Positions 36,993-46,318 of a stretch of 64,000 nt of DNA are shown here, one piece after another. The DNA lies in IMG/VR virus record IMGVR_UViG_3300027917_002335, positions 1 to 64,000 of that record. One strand, written 5' to 3'. This DNA is from a virus. The translations under genes and the position numbers were made by a program. Below the pieces are notes generated by a model that had not been told where the DNA came from, made no database searches, and was given only the letters and a program-made list of their open reading frames with translations. The stretch's first letter is position 1. Every line of letters starts with the position of its first letter.

Positions 36993-38668
36993 TATCTTAC
37001 ACCATATATATCAAAACTTAAGCCTCTTGGCTTAACTTGATGAACAATAATAGGTTTTTGTCTGTGACCCCATAAACTAAGAGCAAATGCAATAACTCTA
37101 TCATCGTGAAATGATTGAGTTCCGTATTTAATATAATCAGTTCCTGGCATCACTTCTGCTTCAAATCTTAAGCATTCCTCCCTAAATTCTCCAATTTCTG
37201 GTTCACTAGCTGGAGGTATTTCAATTAATCCTTTTGAAAACATCTTAATTACTTCTCCTATTAGATCAGGTTTATTTGCACGGGAAATTATAAATCCTCG
37301 TGAATTCATTTTATTGTCAAAAATTTTAGTATTAATATCTTTATCAGTTCTAAGTATATACTTCTTCCCATCCTCTTTAAATACCAATATTTTTTCTCTT
37401 TGTAAAGTTTTTATGTCATCTTCGAATAATTCTACAAGAGGATCTCCCAATCCTGTGGCGTCCAGGACTGCTAAATATGGATTAAATTTTTCAACGACCA
37501 TCATTAATTTTCTTCGAATATATTTATAAGTTCTTCTTAAGTCATTGTCACCTGCAACTGATAAAGCATAATCAAGAATAACATGACCAGTCTTTTTATC
37601 TCTATGTGTTACATAAAAACAAGAAGCATCATGTTTTCTACCATAATCTACACCTAATACATAAGCCTCTTTTTCATAAGAAACAAATGCATTTCTTAAT
37701 TTTTGATTTGTACAATTTGTAAGCCACTGTCCTAAGATAACCATTGAGGCATCTGAGACAATTTCTCCTAAATATTCTTGTCTTCCCCATGGAGTCCAAC
37801 CGTCATCATCTAATAAATCTTTTACATCAGCAGGATCTCTTAAACCATCATTCCAAGGATCAACCCAAGGAACTGAGAATCTTCCTATTCCGTATTTGTA
37901 ATCTAAAGCACCACAATCAACACAAGGATACATTTCGTCTAGTGGCATTCTTCCATTTGGAAAATTATCAACATTAAATGCAGATTGATGGTATTCTGAA
38001 CCACAATTGTTACAAATTATTGGTCTTGTTTCTAAACCTCTATAATAATAATCAATGAATTTTCCTTTTGGACCGTATGGAGTTGATAACATTATCCAAC
38101 GCTCTCCGTGAGTGGTTGTTGGCAATGCTGCTGCGAATAAGATCTCTTCTTCTATTTGGGCTGCTTCGTCGGCAAACAGAAATGTATATGTCGACCCCCG
38201 AATGTTGTCGGTGCATGGCCATACTTCTATATAATTCCCGTTGGCGATCTCTAAGAAATCTACTCTTAATGATTTCTGAACGACATATTTCCAAAATATT
38301 GAAAACCTCAAAATTGCTTTAATTTTACGATATAATTTCTTTGCTGCTTTATCTGATGCTGATATAATTCCAATTGTACAATTTGGAAACATTAATAAGA
38401 AAGCACAAGCAGCATAAGCACAAGCACTGGTTTTTCCAGTTTGTCTTGGCCAAATCATTACAGATCCTTTAGGGATTCTTTTTGCATCACTAAATTTATA
38501 TTGTGATAGAGGAAATCCAAATTGAATTGAATCAATTGCATCTTTTTGAGCCTGAGTTAATCTACATTTATGACCAGAATGATAAATATCTGGTAAGAAT
38601 TCTTCTATAAAATCAACGGCTCTAAATGCAACATCTTGAAGATGTTGGATTTCTTCTGCACTAATCAC
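36992..38668 (-). CDS. terL: Terminase large subunit
   Basis: A 558-residue packaging ATPase/nuclease. Walker A is WPRQTGKTSA (K79), Walker B is FLFADEAAQIEEE at about 164-176, and the RNase H-like nuclease domain begins with VLGVDYGRKHDASCF near residue 325, with AVLDATGLGDPL and FHDDRVIAFALSLW as the other acidic sites. A cysteine-rich insertion (CNNCGSEYH and CVDCGALD, about 217-250) forms a possible zinc ribbon within the linker. The start is GTG. Confidence 0.92.
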   Translation of the reverse strand: MISAEEIQHLQDVAFRAVDFIEEFLPDIYHSGHKCRLTQAQKDAIDSIQFGFPLSQYKFSDAKRIPKGSVMIWPRQTGKTSACAYAACAFLLMFPNCTIGIISASDKAAKKLYRKIKAILRFSIFWKYVVQKSLRVDFLEIANGNYIEVWPCTDNIRGSTYTFLFADEAAQIEEEILFAAALPTTTHGERWIMLSTPYGPKGKFIDYYYRGLETRPIICNNCGSEYHQSAFNVDNFPNGRMPLDEMYPCVDCGALDYKYGIGRFSVPWVDPWNDGLRDPADVKDLLDDDGWTPWGRQEYLGEIVSDASMVILGQWLTNCTNQKLRNAFVSYEKEAYVLGVDYGRKHDASCFYVTHRDKKTGHVILDYALSVAGDNDLRRTYKYIRRKLMMVVEKFNPYLAVLDATGLGDPLVELFEDDIKTLQREKILVFKEDGKKYILRTDKDINTKIFDNKMNSRGFIISRANKPDLIGEVIKMFSKGLIEIPPASEPEIGEFREECLRFEAEVMPGTDYIKYGTQSFHDDRVIAFALSLWGHRQKPIIVHQVKPRGLSFDIYGVR

Positions 38669-39014
38669 TAATTCTCGCCTTTACTTTAATTTTATCTTTA
38701 ATTACAATATATTCATCGGTACCTAACATTACTAATACATCGTATTGATATGTTCTTGGATCAATTGTTTTTGTATCAGCTGGTTTTAAATGAATTCTAA
38801 ATTCAGAATTTGGTAAATCTGTATCTTGAATTTCATCTGCTCCTCCACCAGCATCAGTATTTCTTTTTAATAATACAATTTCAGCAGAATCATCTTCTTC
38901 ATCTTCTTTCATTGTAAAATAAATTTTAGCGCCAGTTAAAACAACGGCTCCTCCATTAACAGTTACATCTAATTTAACTGTAGTACCTTGAAATATTTCA
39001 ATATAATTAGTCAT
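38661..39014 (-). CDS. Beta-sandwich virion protein (BppU-like N-terminal fold)
   Basis: A 117-residue protein with EIFQGTTVKLDVTVNGGAVV at the start, then KIYFTMKED and a YQYDVLVMLG strand, which is the layout of BppU-type baseplate or Ig-like domains. It overlaps the terminase start by 8 nt. It may be a small fibre- or capsid-surface protein. Confidence 0.5.
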   Translation of the reverse strand: MTNYIEIFQGTTVKLDVTVNGGAVVLTGAKIYFTMKEDEEDDSAEIVLLKRNTDAGGGADEIQDTDLPNSEFRIHLKPADTKTIDPRTYQYDVLVMLGTDEYIVIKDKIKVKARISD

Positions 39015-39210
39015 CTAATTCTCCCTCTAATTGTTCTGTATAGGTTAATGTTCCTATTAATTCTTCTACTTGCTCAAGAGAGCCAGTTAATACCTCTGCT
39101 TGTTCTATAATTCCTGTTAAATATGTTACCACTTGTAAACCACCTTCTCCACCTTCTCCAAATCCTCCTCTCCAACCACGAGTGGCTTTTCTTAAAGTTA
39201 TAAATGGCAT
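39007..39210 (-). CDS. Small protein with LTGxxEQxExL repeats
   Basis: A 67-residue protein with a glycine-rich basic N-terminus (GWRGGFGEGGEGG) and then about three 11-residue repeats: LTGIIEQAEVL, LTGSLEQVEEL and IGTLTYTEQL. Each has the same pattern of hydrophobic, glycine and Glu-Gln residues. It is preceded by a TTGGAGGAA site. A structural virion role is likely from the location. Confidence 0.55.
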   Translation of the reverse strand: MPFITLRKATRGWRGGFGEGGEGGLQVVTYLTGIIEQAEVLTGSLEQVEELIGTLTYTEQLEGELDD

Positions 39211-39341
39211 TTAAATTTCCTCCAACTTATTTCTTTTTTATTTCCTTTTCCGTCTTGTGTATAAAATTTCATATATCGAGCATGAAAATTCCTGTTTTCT
39301 CTGTCTTTCTTAGTAATTTCTGATTCTCTTTGATAAGCCAT
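39198..39341 (-). CDS. Short basic protein, 47 residues
   Basis: An ATG-started frame that begins MAYQRESEITKKDRENRNFH and ends in KCHL. AAGGAGAG lies upstream of the ATG, and the end of the frame contains the ribosome site of the next gene. It fills what would otherwise be a gap of 131 nt. It overlaps the next gene by 13 nt. Function unknown. Confidence 0.5.
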   Translation of the reverse strand: MAYQRESEITKKDRENRNFHARYMKFYTQDGKGNKKEISWRKFKCHL

Positions 39342-40547
39342 TTAATCACTCTCCTTCACAAGATATGGATCGGTGTCTCCTAAATTTTTATACCATAAGT
39401 ATAATTCTTGTATTTCTACACCAGAAACTGTCCAATCTGGATCTTCTGTTTTTTTATACTTGAAAATTACTTTATCTACAACACCAGAAGCTACATTTCT
39501 TGGTGCATAATCTGTTAATGCTTCTATGAATTCATAAGAAACATTACCTTCTTTTAGCATGTCTATTGTTTTCATAAGTACTCCATATGTGTTTGGAGTC
39601 ATATGAGCTGATAATAATTCATCCCACACAGCATTTGTTATATCGTCTAATGAATGTATATGTTCTGCTCTAACTTCAAAATCATCACCGTTGGCGGGTG
39701 CTTGTGGTAATGGTTTTACTAAATGAATATTATGTGTTGCTGAATCGTAATGAGCTATTATTCTTACAATTCCTTCTAAAGCTCCACTTGTAAAGTATAT
39801 ATATTGATCGTCATAAAATCCATCAATGGATTGTGTTAAATCTGTTATAAAATCTGTTGTCGTAGGTGATGGATCATTAATTTGTCCTACTTGTACTTCT
39901 CCTAAAGCTCTTAATCTTCTTCCAGCTGAATATTGAACATTATGAGTTATTGCTGTTAATGGTTCATCCCATATTTTATCTACTAGAGCGTCTTCGTCAA
40001 TAGTAACGCCACTTGCTCTATAATCTTCAATGTTTTCTGATGGAACTAATTTTTGATTTTTAGCTCCAAATGTACTAGGCGTGTTGTGTGCTGATATTGC
40101 TTGATCCCATACTAATCCTGCTATCTCAGTTTTATCTTCTGGAAGTACTGCACTTCCTACTTCTACTGTTTGGGTTAGTGGTGATGTGTCAAACCTTACA
40201 AATACATTACAGGCTCCAGATGGTTTAATATGTATTGGTTTTGAAATATCAGCTGGATATAAATTTCCAACGATTGTTAATTCGTAATCTCCACACCAAG
40301 GAACTATTCTCCATCCTTGAACTCCAGAAGCAATATTTTGATTCTGAAACATGTAGTAGTCTCCTGCTAACCTACCTCCTCCTAGTGGATTACCTCCAAA
40401 TGTGTCAAACATAGGATGAAACATTGCGCCTGAACCAGATTTAACCCATTCTTTCCAATCTGAGTATAAATCAATTTGAGTATCAATTTCTACTACTCCT
40501 GTTATGATTCTAGCGTAATAGTTCTTACCATCAAAATTTATTTTCAT
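39342..40547 (-). CDS. Virion structural protein with VWDxxxxxHxTPxTxG repeats
   Basis: A 401-residue protein. At least two copies of a segment seen in viral minor structural proteins are present: GLVWDQAISAHNTPSTFGA (about 144-162) and NAVWDELLSAHMTPNTYGV (about 311-329), with a partial copy DKIWDEPLTAITHN between. The N-terminal 120 residues are beta-rich. The protein may be a neck or capsid-fibre component. Confidence 0.6.
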   Translation of the reverse strand: MKINFDGKNYYARIITGVVEIDTQIDLYSDWKEWVKSGSGAMFHPMFDTFGGNPLGGGRLAGDYYMFQNQNIASGVQGWRIVPWCGDYELTIVGNLYPADISKPIHIKPSGACNVFVRFDTSPLTQTVEVGSAVLPEDKTEIAGLVWDQAISAHNTPSTFGAKNQKLVPSENIEDYRASGVTIDEDALVDKIWDEPLTAITHNVQYSAGRRLRALGEVQVGQINDPSPTTTDFITDLTQSIDGFYDDQYIYFTSGALEGIVRIIAHYDSATHNIHLVKPLPQAPANGDDFEVRAEHIHSLDDITNAVWDELLSAHMTPNTYGVLMKTIDMLKEGNVSYEFIEALTDYAPRNVASGVVDKVIFKYKKTEDPDWTVSGVEIQELYLWYKNLGDTDPYLVKESD

Positions 40548-40909
40548 ATTTTCTGACCTGTAAATGCAGTTGGTTCACATACAATTATTCCTCTTTTTTT
40601 CCAATAATCACTAAATCCGCCTCCAGCTCTAACCCATTCACCAGAAGCTACTGTCATAAGAGGAAACTGTGGATGAACATCCCATAAAAAAGTAAAGTTC
40701 GTCCAATCCATTAATTCTTCATTAACATACCTAAACTGCTTTTCAAAAATGATTTTGAGCCCTGGGGCTCGTTCTTTGTACCATTTATCAAAATCTCTAC
40801 TTCTATTACTTCTAATACGATGAAGGATTTGTCTAACATTCCTTCTCGTAAGTTTACCAAGTTGAATTTCGCTTGTTACCAATTCCATAGAATCTATAAC
40901 ATTCATCAT
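40544..40909 (-). CDS. Hypothetical protein in structural operon
   Basis: A 121-residue protein, basic in the first half (TRRNVRQILHRIRSNRSRDF) and aromatic in the second. It lies between two large virion proteins with a 4-nt overlap. No family recognised; a packaging or morphogenesis role is possible. Confidence 0.5.
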   Translation of the reverse strand: MMNVIDSMELVTSEIQLGKLTRRNVRQILHRIRSNRSRDFDKWYKERAPGLKIIFEKQFRYVNEELMDWTNFTFLWDVHPQFPLMTVASGEWVRAGGGFSDYWKKRGIIVCEPTAFTGQKI

Positions 40910-40914
40910 ATCAC

Positions 40915-43305
40915 CTAAGGATTACTGTAGTTCCTCTCCAATGGTGCTACTAATGAAAAGTTATTAGTCTTCGTTCTCTCAATAGTTCCAGTTGTTTTAA
41001 CGAAAGTTGCTGTTTGTAATCCAATTGCAACTATAGTTACTGGCGCGTCTTCTCCTGCTGATGCTTCTCCTCTTTGAACATTGCCATCATAATCATAGTC
41101 AAATGATATGCTTGGTGATCCGCCAACATTACCTTTAATTTCAGAAGTATCATTCTTTTGTACGATTATAGCATTTATTGTACCATAATCATAACCAGCG
41201 TCATCTCCTGCATCGTCGTTTGTAAAGAACATCCAATATTTAGCATTAGCATCTCCTTGCAAGTTAGTATTAAATGAAATGTTACCTGCTGCTATATATT
41301 TTTCAGTTCTTGAAACTCCAGTTGCATCTATATAAGTTATGTTGTTGGCATCTGCCGCATTCAAATCATCAATTACCATATCATAAGTTGTTGCTGTAGG
41401 AAAAGAATAAGCCATAAGAATATCAGTAATATCTCCTCTGCTTATTTCAGGTCCATGATCTATGTCAGTTGTTTGTCGTAATTGATGTTGACAATATTGA
41501 TAACAATCTCCAAGAGTGGCATCATTTCCTAATAATCTCCACTTAAATCCATAAACAACTGAATTAATTGTTCTTCTGAATCCACGATAAACATTCTTTG
41601 TACAACTTACTGCTCCTTCATCAACTATTGTATCAGTAGAAACTACTGTTAATTTACTTGATGTAACTCCTGCTACTGTGAAAGAACCATTGTTGTTAGT
41701 TGTTCCTGAAATTACAATTATATCTCCAACTTCTACACCGTCAGATGACCAATCACCAGAAGCTCTTTCAATTGTACCATCTGTTGGATCAGCATCGTTA
41801 AATGTTAAATTACCAGTTGCGGATAATGAGATTTCATCCCATTTATATTGTAGAAACATTCCAGGTTCTACTATGTAGAAATCTATACTTCCAACGGAAG
41901 TGAATGCTTTATCTTCAGTGTTTAGTACCAAAGTATCGTCATCTGTGACTGAAACTACTTTATAAACACCTCTGTGGTCAGAACCAGATTCAACAATTAT
42001 TACTAAATCGTCTGCGGATACAACACCTGAAAATCCTGCTGTTGCTGAGTCTAATGTACCAGTATCTCCATCAATATCAGCTAAAACTCCATCAGTTCTT
42101 GGAGTTTCTGCGTCAGCAATAATGAATCTTGTGTATAGAGTCCAAGTAAGAACTGTATCTCCAGTAAATAATCCACCACTGTGTTCCCAAGTATCACAAG
42201 TTAATGTGGTGTCGTTTACAACTTCTGTAACTTCCCAGTAACCTGCATCACTACCAGTTGTAATGTATAAAACATCTCCTACATGAGCTGTAGTTAAGAA
42301 GTTTTGTCCAGTTTCTGAGAATGTACTTGAACTTGCTGTGGTAACTCCGTTAGTTCCAGAATCGGCTGTGGTTCTTGCTGTATATGGACTTGTTCCCATA
42401 ATTTCTCCGTCAGTATCTACTATTGCTGCATCTGTGACATGAGATAATGGAAACTGGTAAAATGTATTTTCAAGAGCAACATATTCTTGTTCAGTATTCA
42501 AGTCATATGAAGAATATGTCTTGTATTTCTTTCTAAGAAATGCCTTGAAATAAGTTCTTCGATTGTCCATTGGCTCCCATATTAATACTGATTCGTTAAC
42601 TTTTCCTGTGAATTCAAAATCAACAGGATCTTGTGTTGCTGAATATTGTTGATAATATGGTTGAGCGTCAGAATCCATATCGCCTAGTGAACCCATTCCT
42701 GCCCAAGATTGAACTAAACCCCCAGTTGAGTTCTTAGAATCCCAACCGCCATCTCTTATTTTCTTTCTGGTGTAATAATTGAAGAATTCCCAATCCCAGT
42801 TGTCGTCTCCGCCTCCAATTTCTGCTTGTTTAGGCGTAATCATTTCAAATGGAAACCAGTAACGGATCAAATCGTCTCCAGCGTATAATTCAGAGTCAGT
42901 TCTCCATTCAATTTTTGAAAATGAATAAAGACATTGTTCTGTAACACCGTCTTCAACTGCTCCTCCAGTTGGATCTCTAACTTCAAACCATAATCCACTT
43001 TCAGCCACATCTACAACATATCCTGTAATTGTGACTCCAGTTTCACTATCAACGCTTGCTATTCTATGATGTGCTGCTTGTCCCTTGTTAAATACTAAGA
43101 GAATATCATTTGGTGCAGCACCCCAACTTGAGAATGTTGCAGATGTTGATGTGAATGCGTTGGTAACTGGCCAGAATCTTCCGTCAATTCCAGAAGCTCC
43201 TGCCCCAACTAAACTTCCAACTGGCCAAATCGAAATTTCTCGGCTTTCTGTACCGAATATAACCTCTTTTCTATCCAGATTATCTGGATCAGTTACTTTT
43301 GCCAT
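40915..43305 (-). CDS. Large beta-rich virion protein
   Basis: A 796-residue protein made of beta-strands with many T, S, D and G. Repeats of a short pattern are visible, for example GDVLYITTGSDAGYWEVTEV, VSADDLVIIVESGSDHRGVY and VGDIIVISGTTNNNGSFTVA, each describing a beta-hairpin with a xGxYxVxxV turn. That is typical of fibre-like or surface virion proteins. Position upstream of the terminase is unusual for a tail protein. Confidence 0.6.
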   Translation of the reverse strand: MAKVTDPDNLDRKEVIFGTESREISIWPVGSLVGAGASGIDGRFWPVTNAFTSTSATFSSWGAAPNDILLVFNKGQAAHHRIASVDSETGVTITGYVVDVAESGLWFEVRDPTGGAVEDGVTEQCLYSFSKIEWRTDSELYAGDDLIRYWFPFEMITPKQAEIGGGDDNWDWEFFNYYTRKKIRDGGWDSKNSTGGLVQSWAGMGSLGDMDSDAQPYYQQYSATQDPVDFEFTGKVNESVLIWEPMDNRRTYFKAFLRKKYKTYSSYDLNTEQEYVALENTFYQFPLSHVTDAAIVDTDGEIMGTSPYTARTTADSGTNGVTTASSSTFSETGQNFLTTAHVGDVLYITTGSDAGYWEVTEVVNDTTLTCDTWEHSGGLFTGDTVLTWTLYTRFIIADAETPRTDGVLADIDGDTGTLDSATAGFSGVVSADDLVIIVESGSDHRGVYKVVSVTDDDTLVLNTEDKAFTSVGSIDFYIVEPGMFLQYKWDEISLSATGNLTFNDADPTDGTIERASGDWSSDGVEVGDIIVISGTTNNNGSFTVAGVTSSKLTVVSTDTIVDEGAVSCTKNVYRGFRRTINSVVYGFKWRLLGNDATLGDCYQYCQHQLRQTTDIDHGPEISRGDITDILMAYSFPTATTYDMVIDDLNAADANNITYIDATGVSRTEKYIAAGNISFNTNLQGDANAKYWMFFTNDDAGDDAGYDYGTINAIIVQKNDTSEIKGNVGGSPSISFDYDYDGNVQRGEASAGEDAPVTIVAIGLQTATFVKTTGTIERTKTNNFSLVAPLERNYSNP

Positions 43306-43317
43306 TTTCTAACCTCT

Positions 43318-44958
43318 TTAAGGATTGTTAAAATTTCTGTCTGTGCTTTGAAACACAGGTATACTTTGATTTGAGCTACTAAGAGTAGCACCAAATCTTA
43401 TGTACTCATAATCTATGTGAAGGACAGTTACCCATATGTCTATGTCTCCTGTCCAATTATAATTGTATTGAAAACTTGTACCTGAATTTTCAATACCATC
43501 TATTTCAGAATTGTCAGATTTCTTAATTAATCTAACTTCTGAATTTGCTATTAAATCTGTAAGTGCAAATGTTACTGGAGTAACAAAATAAACTGTTCCA
43601 GTTCCAGTTGCTGTGAATGAAGAAGCATTTGAAGTTCCAACATTGTTGACTGTTAAATCTCCAGATGCTGCTGTGAAATAAACATCTTTTGTGTTGTCGA
43701 TAAATATTAAATCGTTATAATCAACTTCTTCGGAAACGGTATGTCTAATTGCGTATCCATTGTTAATGAATTTAGAGTCTTGAATGCTTAAATCCATATT
43801 GGTGTACCATAACAACGAACCATTAGAACTTGCGGTGTTTGAAAAGATTGTGTTTCGTATTTGTCCTGCGTATCCATTCATATCTACTTCTTCGCAATTG
43901 TCGAATACGCAACTGAATATATCTACATTTGAATTATCAATGAAGTAAACATAGCCATCTATTCCGAAAAATTTAGTGTTATATAAGAGAACATATGAAC
44001 TTGAATTTGTTAAATTGCTACAATCGTAATAACAAGAAACATCAAGATTTCCCTCAAATGTGCTTCCATTTCGACCAGAATCAGTTCCTACTATAATTCC
44101 GTCAGTGTGTCTCGTGTAATAACTTCCATTATCTTCGTAATCAATTCCAAGGTAATTGTCATTAACCATTGGAGTCCAAGCAGAACTGTACCAATATACT
44201 GTTCTTATGAATTGAAAGTTTTTGCCAGAATCGGTTAAAACTGTGTTTGCTATTTGATCTGTGTCTCCTATTGTTAATTTTCCCATTGAATAAATAATTT
44301 TATTAGAATCGTCGTATTGTATCATTCCCCAAGCTCTAGTTGCGTAGGCAGTACAATAATCTGCCGCATCAAATAATCCGTCAGTATCTGTTCCAGTAAC
44401 TTGTATTCCATAGCCAACAGCTATGGTATCTATCATTACATTTTGAGTCTTTGAATTTGCTGTAGTCTCTATATGTATCCCTACCCAATTTATAGCTCCA
44501 ATATCACAACCGCCACCATTAGTTCTTGTTGGTGTAGTTGTAGGATCGAGAGCAAAACAAACAAAGCCTCCTTTCTTTCCTCTGAAGTTTCTTAGATCAT
44601 CGTAGCCAGCTATTGTCCAGTCAGACCAAACCGTTGAACCAGAATAAAGTCTAATACATAAACCGTAATTTGCTACACTTTCTAAAATACCTAAAGTAGT
44701 ACATCCAATCCACATAAATAATAGTTGCCCTTCGTCTGCTCCAGATGTGTCGAAATCTAAATTTCTTCCAAATTCTGTTGCAACATCGCAGTAGAGTTCA
44801 CCAGCTTTGTTTGATGCTTGTGCTGAGACACAGTAAGAACCTTGAAGATAGAAATCTCCTTCTTGAGTTTCAGAACCGATAGTTACTGTGTTCCAATTGG
44901 TTGTTGTTTCCGCGTTAGTAATAACGCCAGTTCCATTAATAGTTACTGTTAGAGCCAT
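43318..44958 (-). CDS. Virion protein with beta-helix core
   Basis: A 546-residue protein. The first 200 residues look like a jelly roll; residues 280-430 have the rung pattern of a parallel beta-helix (for example YDCSNLTNSSSYVLLYNTKF, IDNSNVDIFSCVFDNC, IRNTIFSNTASSN, IQDSKFINNGYAI). The C-terminal 70 residues form an Ig-like strand set. Likely a surface or fibre protein of the virion. Confidence 0.6.
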   Translation of the reverse strand: MALTVTINGTGVITNAETTTNWNTVTIGSETQEGDFYLQGSYCVSAQASNKAGELYCDVATEFGRNLDFDTSGADEGQLLFMWIGCTTLGILESVANYGLCIRLYSGSTVWSDWTIAGYDDLRNFRGKKGGFVCFALDPTTTPTRTNGGGCDIGAINWVGIHIETTANSKTQNVMIDTIAVGYGIQVTGTDTDGLFDAADYCTAYATRAWGMIQYDDSNKIIYSMGKLTIGDTDQIANTVLTDSGKNFQFIRTVYWYSSAWTPMVNDNYLGIDYEDNGSYYTRHTDGIIVGTDSGRNGSTFEGNLDVSCYYDCSNLTNSSSYVLLYNTKFFGIDGYVYFIDNSNVDIFSCVFDNCEEVDMNGYAGQIRNTIFSNTASSNGSLLWYTNMDLSIQDSKFINNGYAIRHTVSEEVDYNDLIFIDNTKDVYFTAASGDLTVNNVGTSNASSFTATGTGTVYFVTPVTFALTDLIANSEVRLIKKSDNSEIDGIENSGTSFQYNYNWTGDIDIWVTVLHIDYEYIRFGATLSSSNQSIPVFQSTDRNFNNP

Positions 44959-45445
44959 TTATTAATTCCTCTAAAAATTTTACTAAATGTCTATCTTCTC
45001 TTTGGTTCCATTTATCTACAATTTCGTTGTATTCTAATCGATCTTTTCGCCATTCTAAGGCTAAATTTTTTATATCAAATTCTTCACCTTTTCCAATTCC
45101 TGGACAAGAATTATCCCAAATTATTTGTTCTGTGAAACCGTCTTCATATTCTATAAAAATTGGATTGCAAGGATACATTCGACAGGCAGTTGGACGGTAT
45201 TTATGAACAGAGCATTTATTATCTTTTAAGAAAATACATTGCTGATTTAAATGTTTTAAGATGAGAACTCCTTCGTAATCATTTCCTTTGACGAGTTTGC
45301 CTTTAGGATTATAAGAAAAAGGTACAAAGTCGATGCATTCAAATATGTTTGTGATTTCTGATAAGCGTTGAATGTCTCTTTTAGTTAGAGCAACAATTTT
45401 CTTTTTGCAACAAGAATCTTCACACATTTGACATTCAAACTTCAT
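44936..45445 (-). CDS. YkgJ-family CxxCxxxCC protein, copy 3
   Basis: A third CxxCxxCC-type protein, 169 residues. FECQMCEDSCC at residues 3-13 gives the N-terminal cysteine cluster, followed by CIFLKDNKCSVHKYRPTACR and YPCNP and a late SCPG. It differs from the pair at 16192-17048 in spacing and in length. It lies between the small-terminase-like gene and a beta-helix virion protein, and overlaps both. Confidence 0.72.
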   Translation of the reverse strand: MKFECQMCEDSCCKKKIVALTKRDIQRLSEITNIFECIDFVPFSYNPKGKLVKGNDYEGVLILKHLNQQCIFLKDNKCSVHKYRPTACRMYPCNPIFIEYEDGFTEQIIWDNSCPGIGKGEEFDIKNLALEWRKDRLEYNEIVDKWNQREDRHLVKFLEELINGSNSNY

Positions 45446-45848
45446 CGCGGTTCCTCTTCCAATTTTCTAAAGCTTCTTCAAACTTTTCAGGTTTGACTTT
45501 GGCTATTTCTAAAATTATTTTGGCTTTCGTTTCCAATGCTATTTTTTCGGCATCTTGCTGAACTTCTCCGCCAGCTAATTTCCAAATATCATTTTTCGTA
45601 AGACGGGCTTCTCTTATCCAAGCCAGAAGCTGAGGATTAACATGAGTCTTTTGACCAACCACAGTTCCTTCTTCATCTTTAAGTTCTTCAACTCTGGTGT
45701 CTTTGAGCAATTTTTCTATAACATCGTTGACAATGTCATAGCCCTTTTTCATCTCTTGCGCAACATCGAACGCCAGGGTTGGTGTTTCTTCGTATAAGGT
45801 CAAAGCTCCTTTTGTTTCTTTTTCCACTTTTGATGTTTTTTGCGCCAT
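45435..45848 (-). CDS. Possible terminase small subunit
   Basis: A 137-residue helical protein and the first gene of the leftward late cluster. NPQLLAWIREARLTKNDIWK followed by a glycine-containing turn and a long helix with EKIALETKAKIILEIAKVK recalls small terminase oligomerisation regions. A small terminase is expected upstream of the large one, but 6.8 kb of structural genes lie between, so the call is tentative. Confidence 0.4.
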   Translation of the reverse strand: MAQKTSKVEKETKGALTLYEETPTLAFDVAQEMKKGYDIVNDVIEKLLKDTRVEELKDEEGTVVGQKTHVNPQLLAWIREARLTKNDIWKLAGGEVQQDAEKIALETKAKIILEIAKVKPEKFEEALENWKRNRDEV

Positions 45849-45856
45849 CTCTAATA

Positions 45857-45882
45857 GTATATTGATTTAAGGGTTTATAAAG
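45857..45882 (-). promoter_or_regulatory. Late promoter copy 3, before the late gene cluster
   Basis: On the minus strand it reads CTTTATAAACCCTTAAATCA then ATATAC, equal in length to the copies at 14202 and 33910 and matching the first of them in 21 of 26 positions. The TATA box is 25-33 nt ahead of the ATG of the terminase-like gene, so the mRNA is probably leaderless or nearly so. Confidence 0.68.
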
Positions 45883-46049
45883 GTTGAGTTTATGAAAACA
45901 TAAATTAGTTCGTAATTCCATTGATTTTGATCCTCGTTTTCGCGTATTTGGGGATGTTTAGTTCAGGAAAAAGTAAAGAAGTGCCTAAAAGGTGACGAGT
46001 TGGGAAAAAAAGCTCGTTAATTTAGGAAAAAGTAAATAAATTTATAAAA

Positions 46050-46123
46050 ACATTTACCCCCCTATTATATAAGGGGAGTTAATGTAATTTGAAATGAATA
46101 AATGAAAAGGTAAACTATAAATG
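46050..46123 (+). repeat. Promoter/palindrome element, copy A
   Basis: ACATTTACCCCCC, a TATATAAG core and GGGGAGTTAATGT form an inverted arrangement. The 74-nt stretch aligns without gaps with 59616-59689 at about 70% identity, including TAATGTAATTT and AACTAT. The centre holds a TATA box, and each copy ends in ATG. The likely role is a promoter with an operator. Confidence 0.55.
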
Positions 46124-46134
46124 CCAAAAAATTT

Positions 46135-46166
46135 CCCGGGAAAGAAAAAAATATTTTTCCCCGGGG
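46135..46166. terminator. GC-rich inverted repeat with A/T centre
   Basis: CCCGGGAAA and TTTTTCCCCGGGG face each other across an A/T centre. It could form a hairpin that stops transcription or serves as a protein-binding site. It lies just downstream of promoter copy A, so attenuation is another option. Confidence 0.35.
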
Positions 46167-46318
46167 TGGGGATTTAAACAGACTCGCCGCCGATCGCGTG
46201 AAAAAAGAATTCTTTTCTTCCAAAATTCAAAACCGGTAAATTTCTTACGAGATTTCAAGAAAAAAAAGAAGGAAAAAAAAGAGATTTAAATTCCGGATAA
46301 TTTCCTAAGAGATATTCC

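Larger units (their letters stand above)
45849..46318. other. Intergenic control region, 470 nt
   Basis: No gene is seen here apart from a possible 18-codon frame at about 46120. It holds the third late promoter, a promoter/palindrome element duplicated at 59616, a GC-rich inverted repeat, an AT palindrome around AAAAGAATTCTTTT (46203-46216), and an imperfect 24-nt direct repeat CCGGxxAATTTCxTAxGAGA at 46233 and 46293. Confidence 0.6.
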
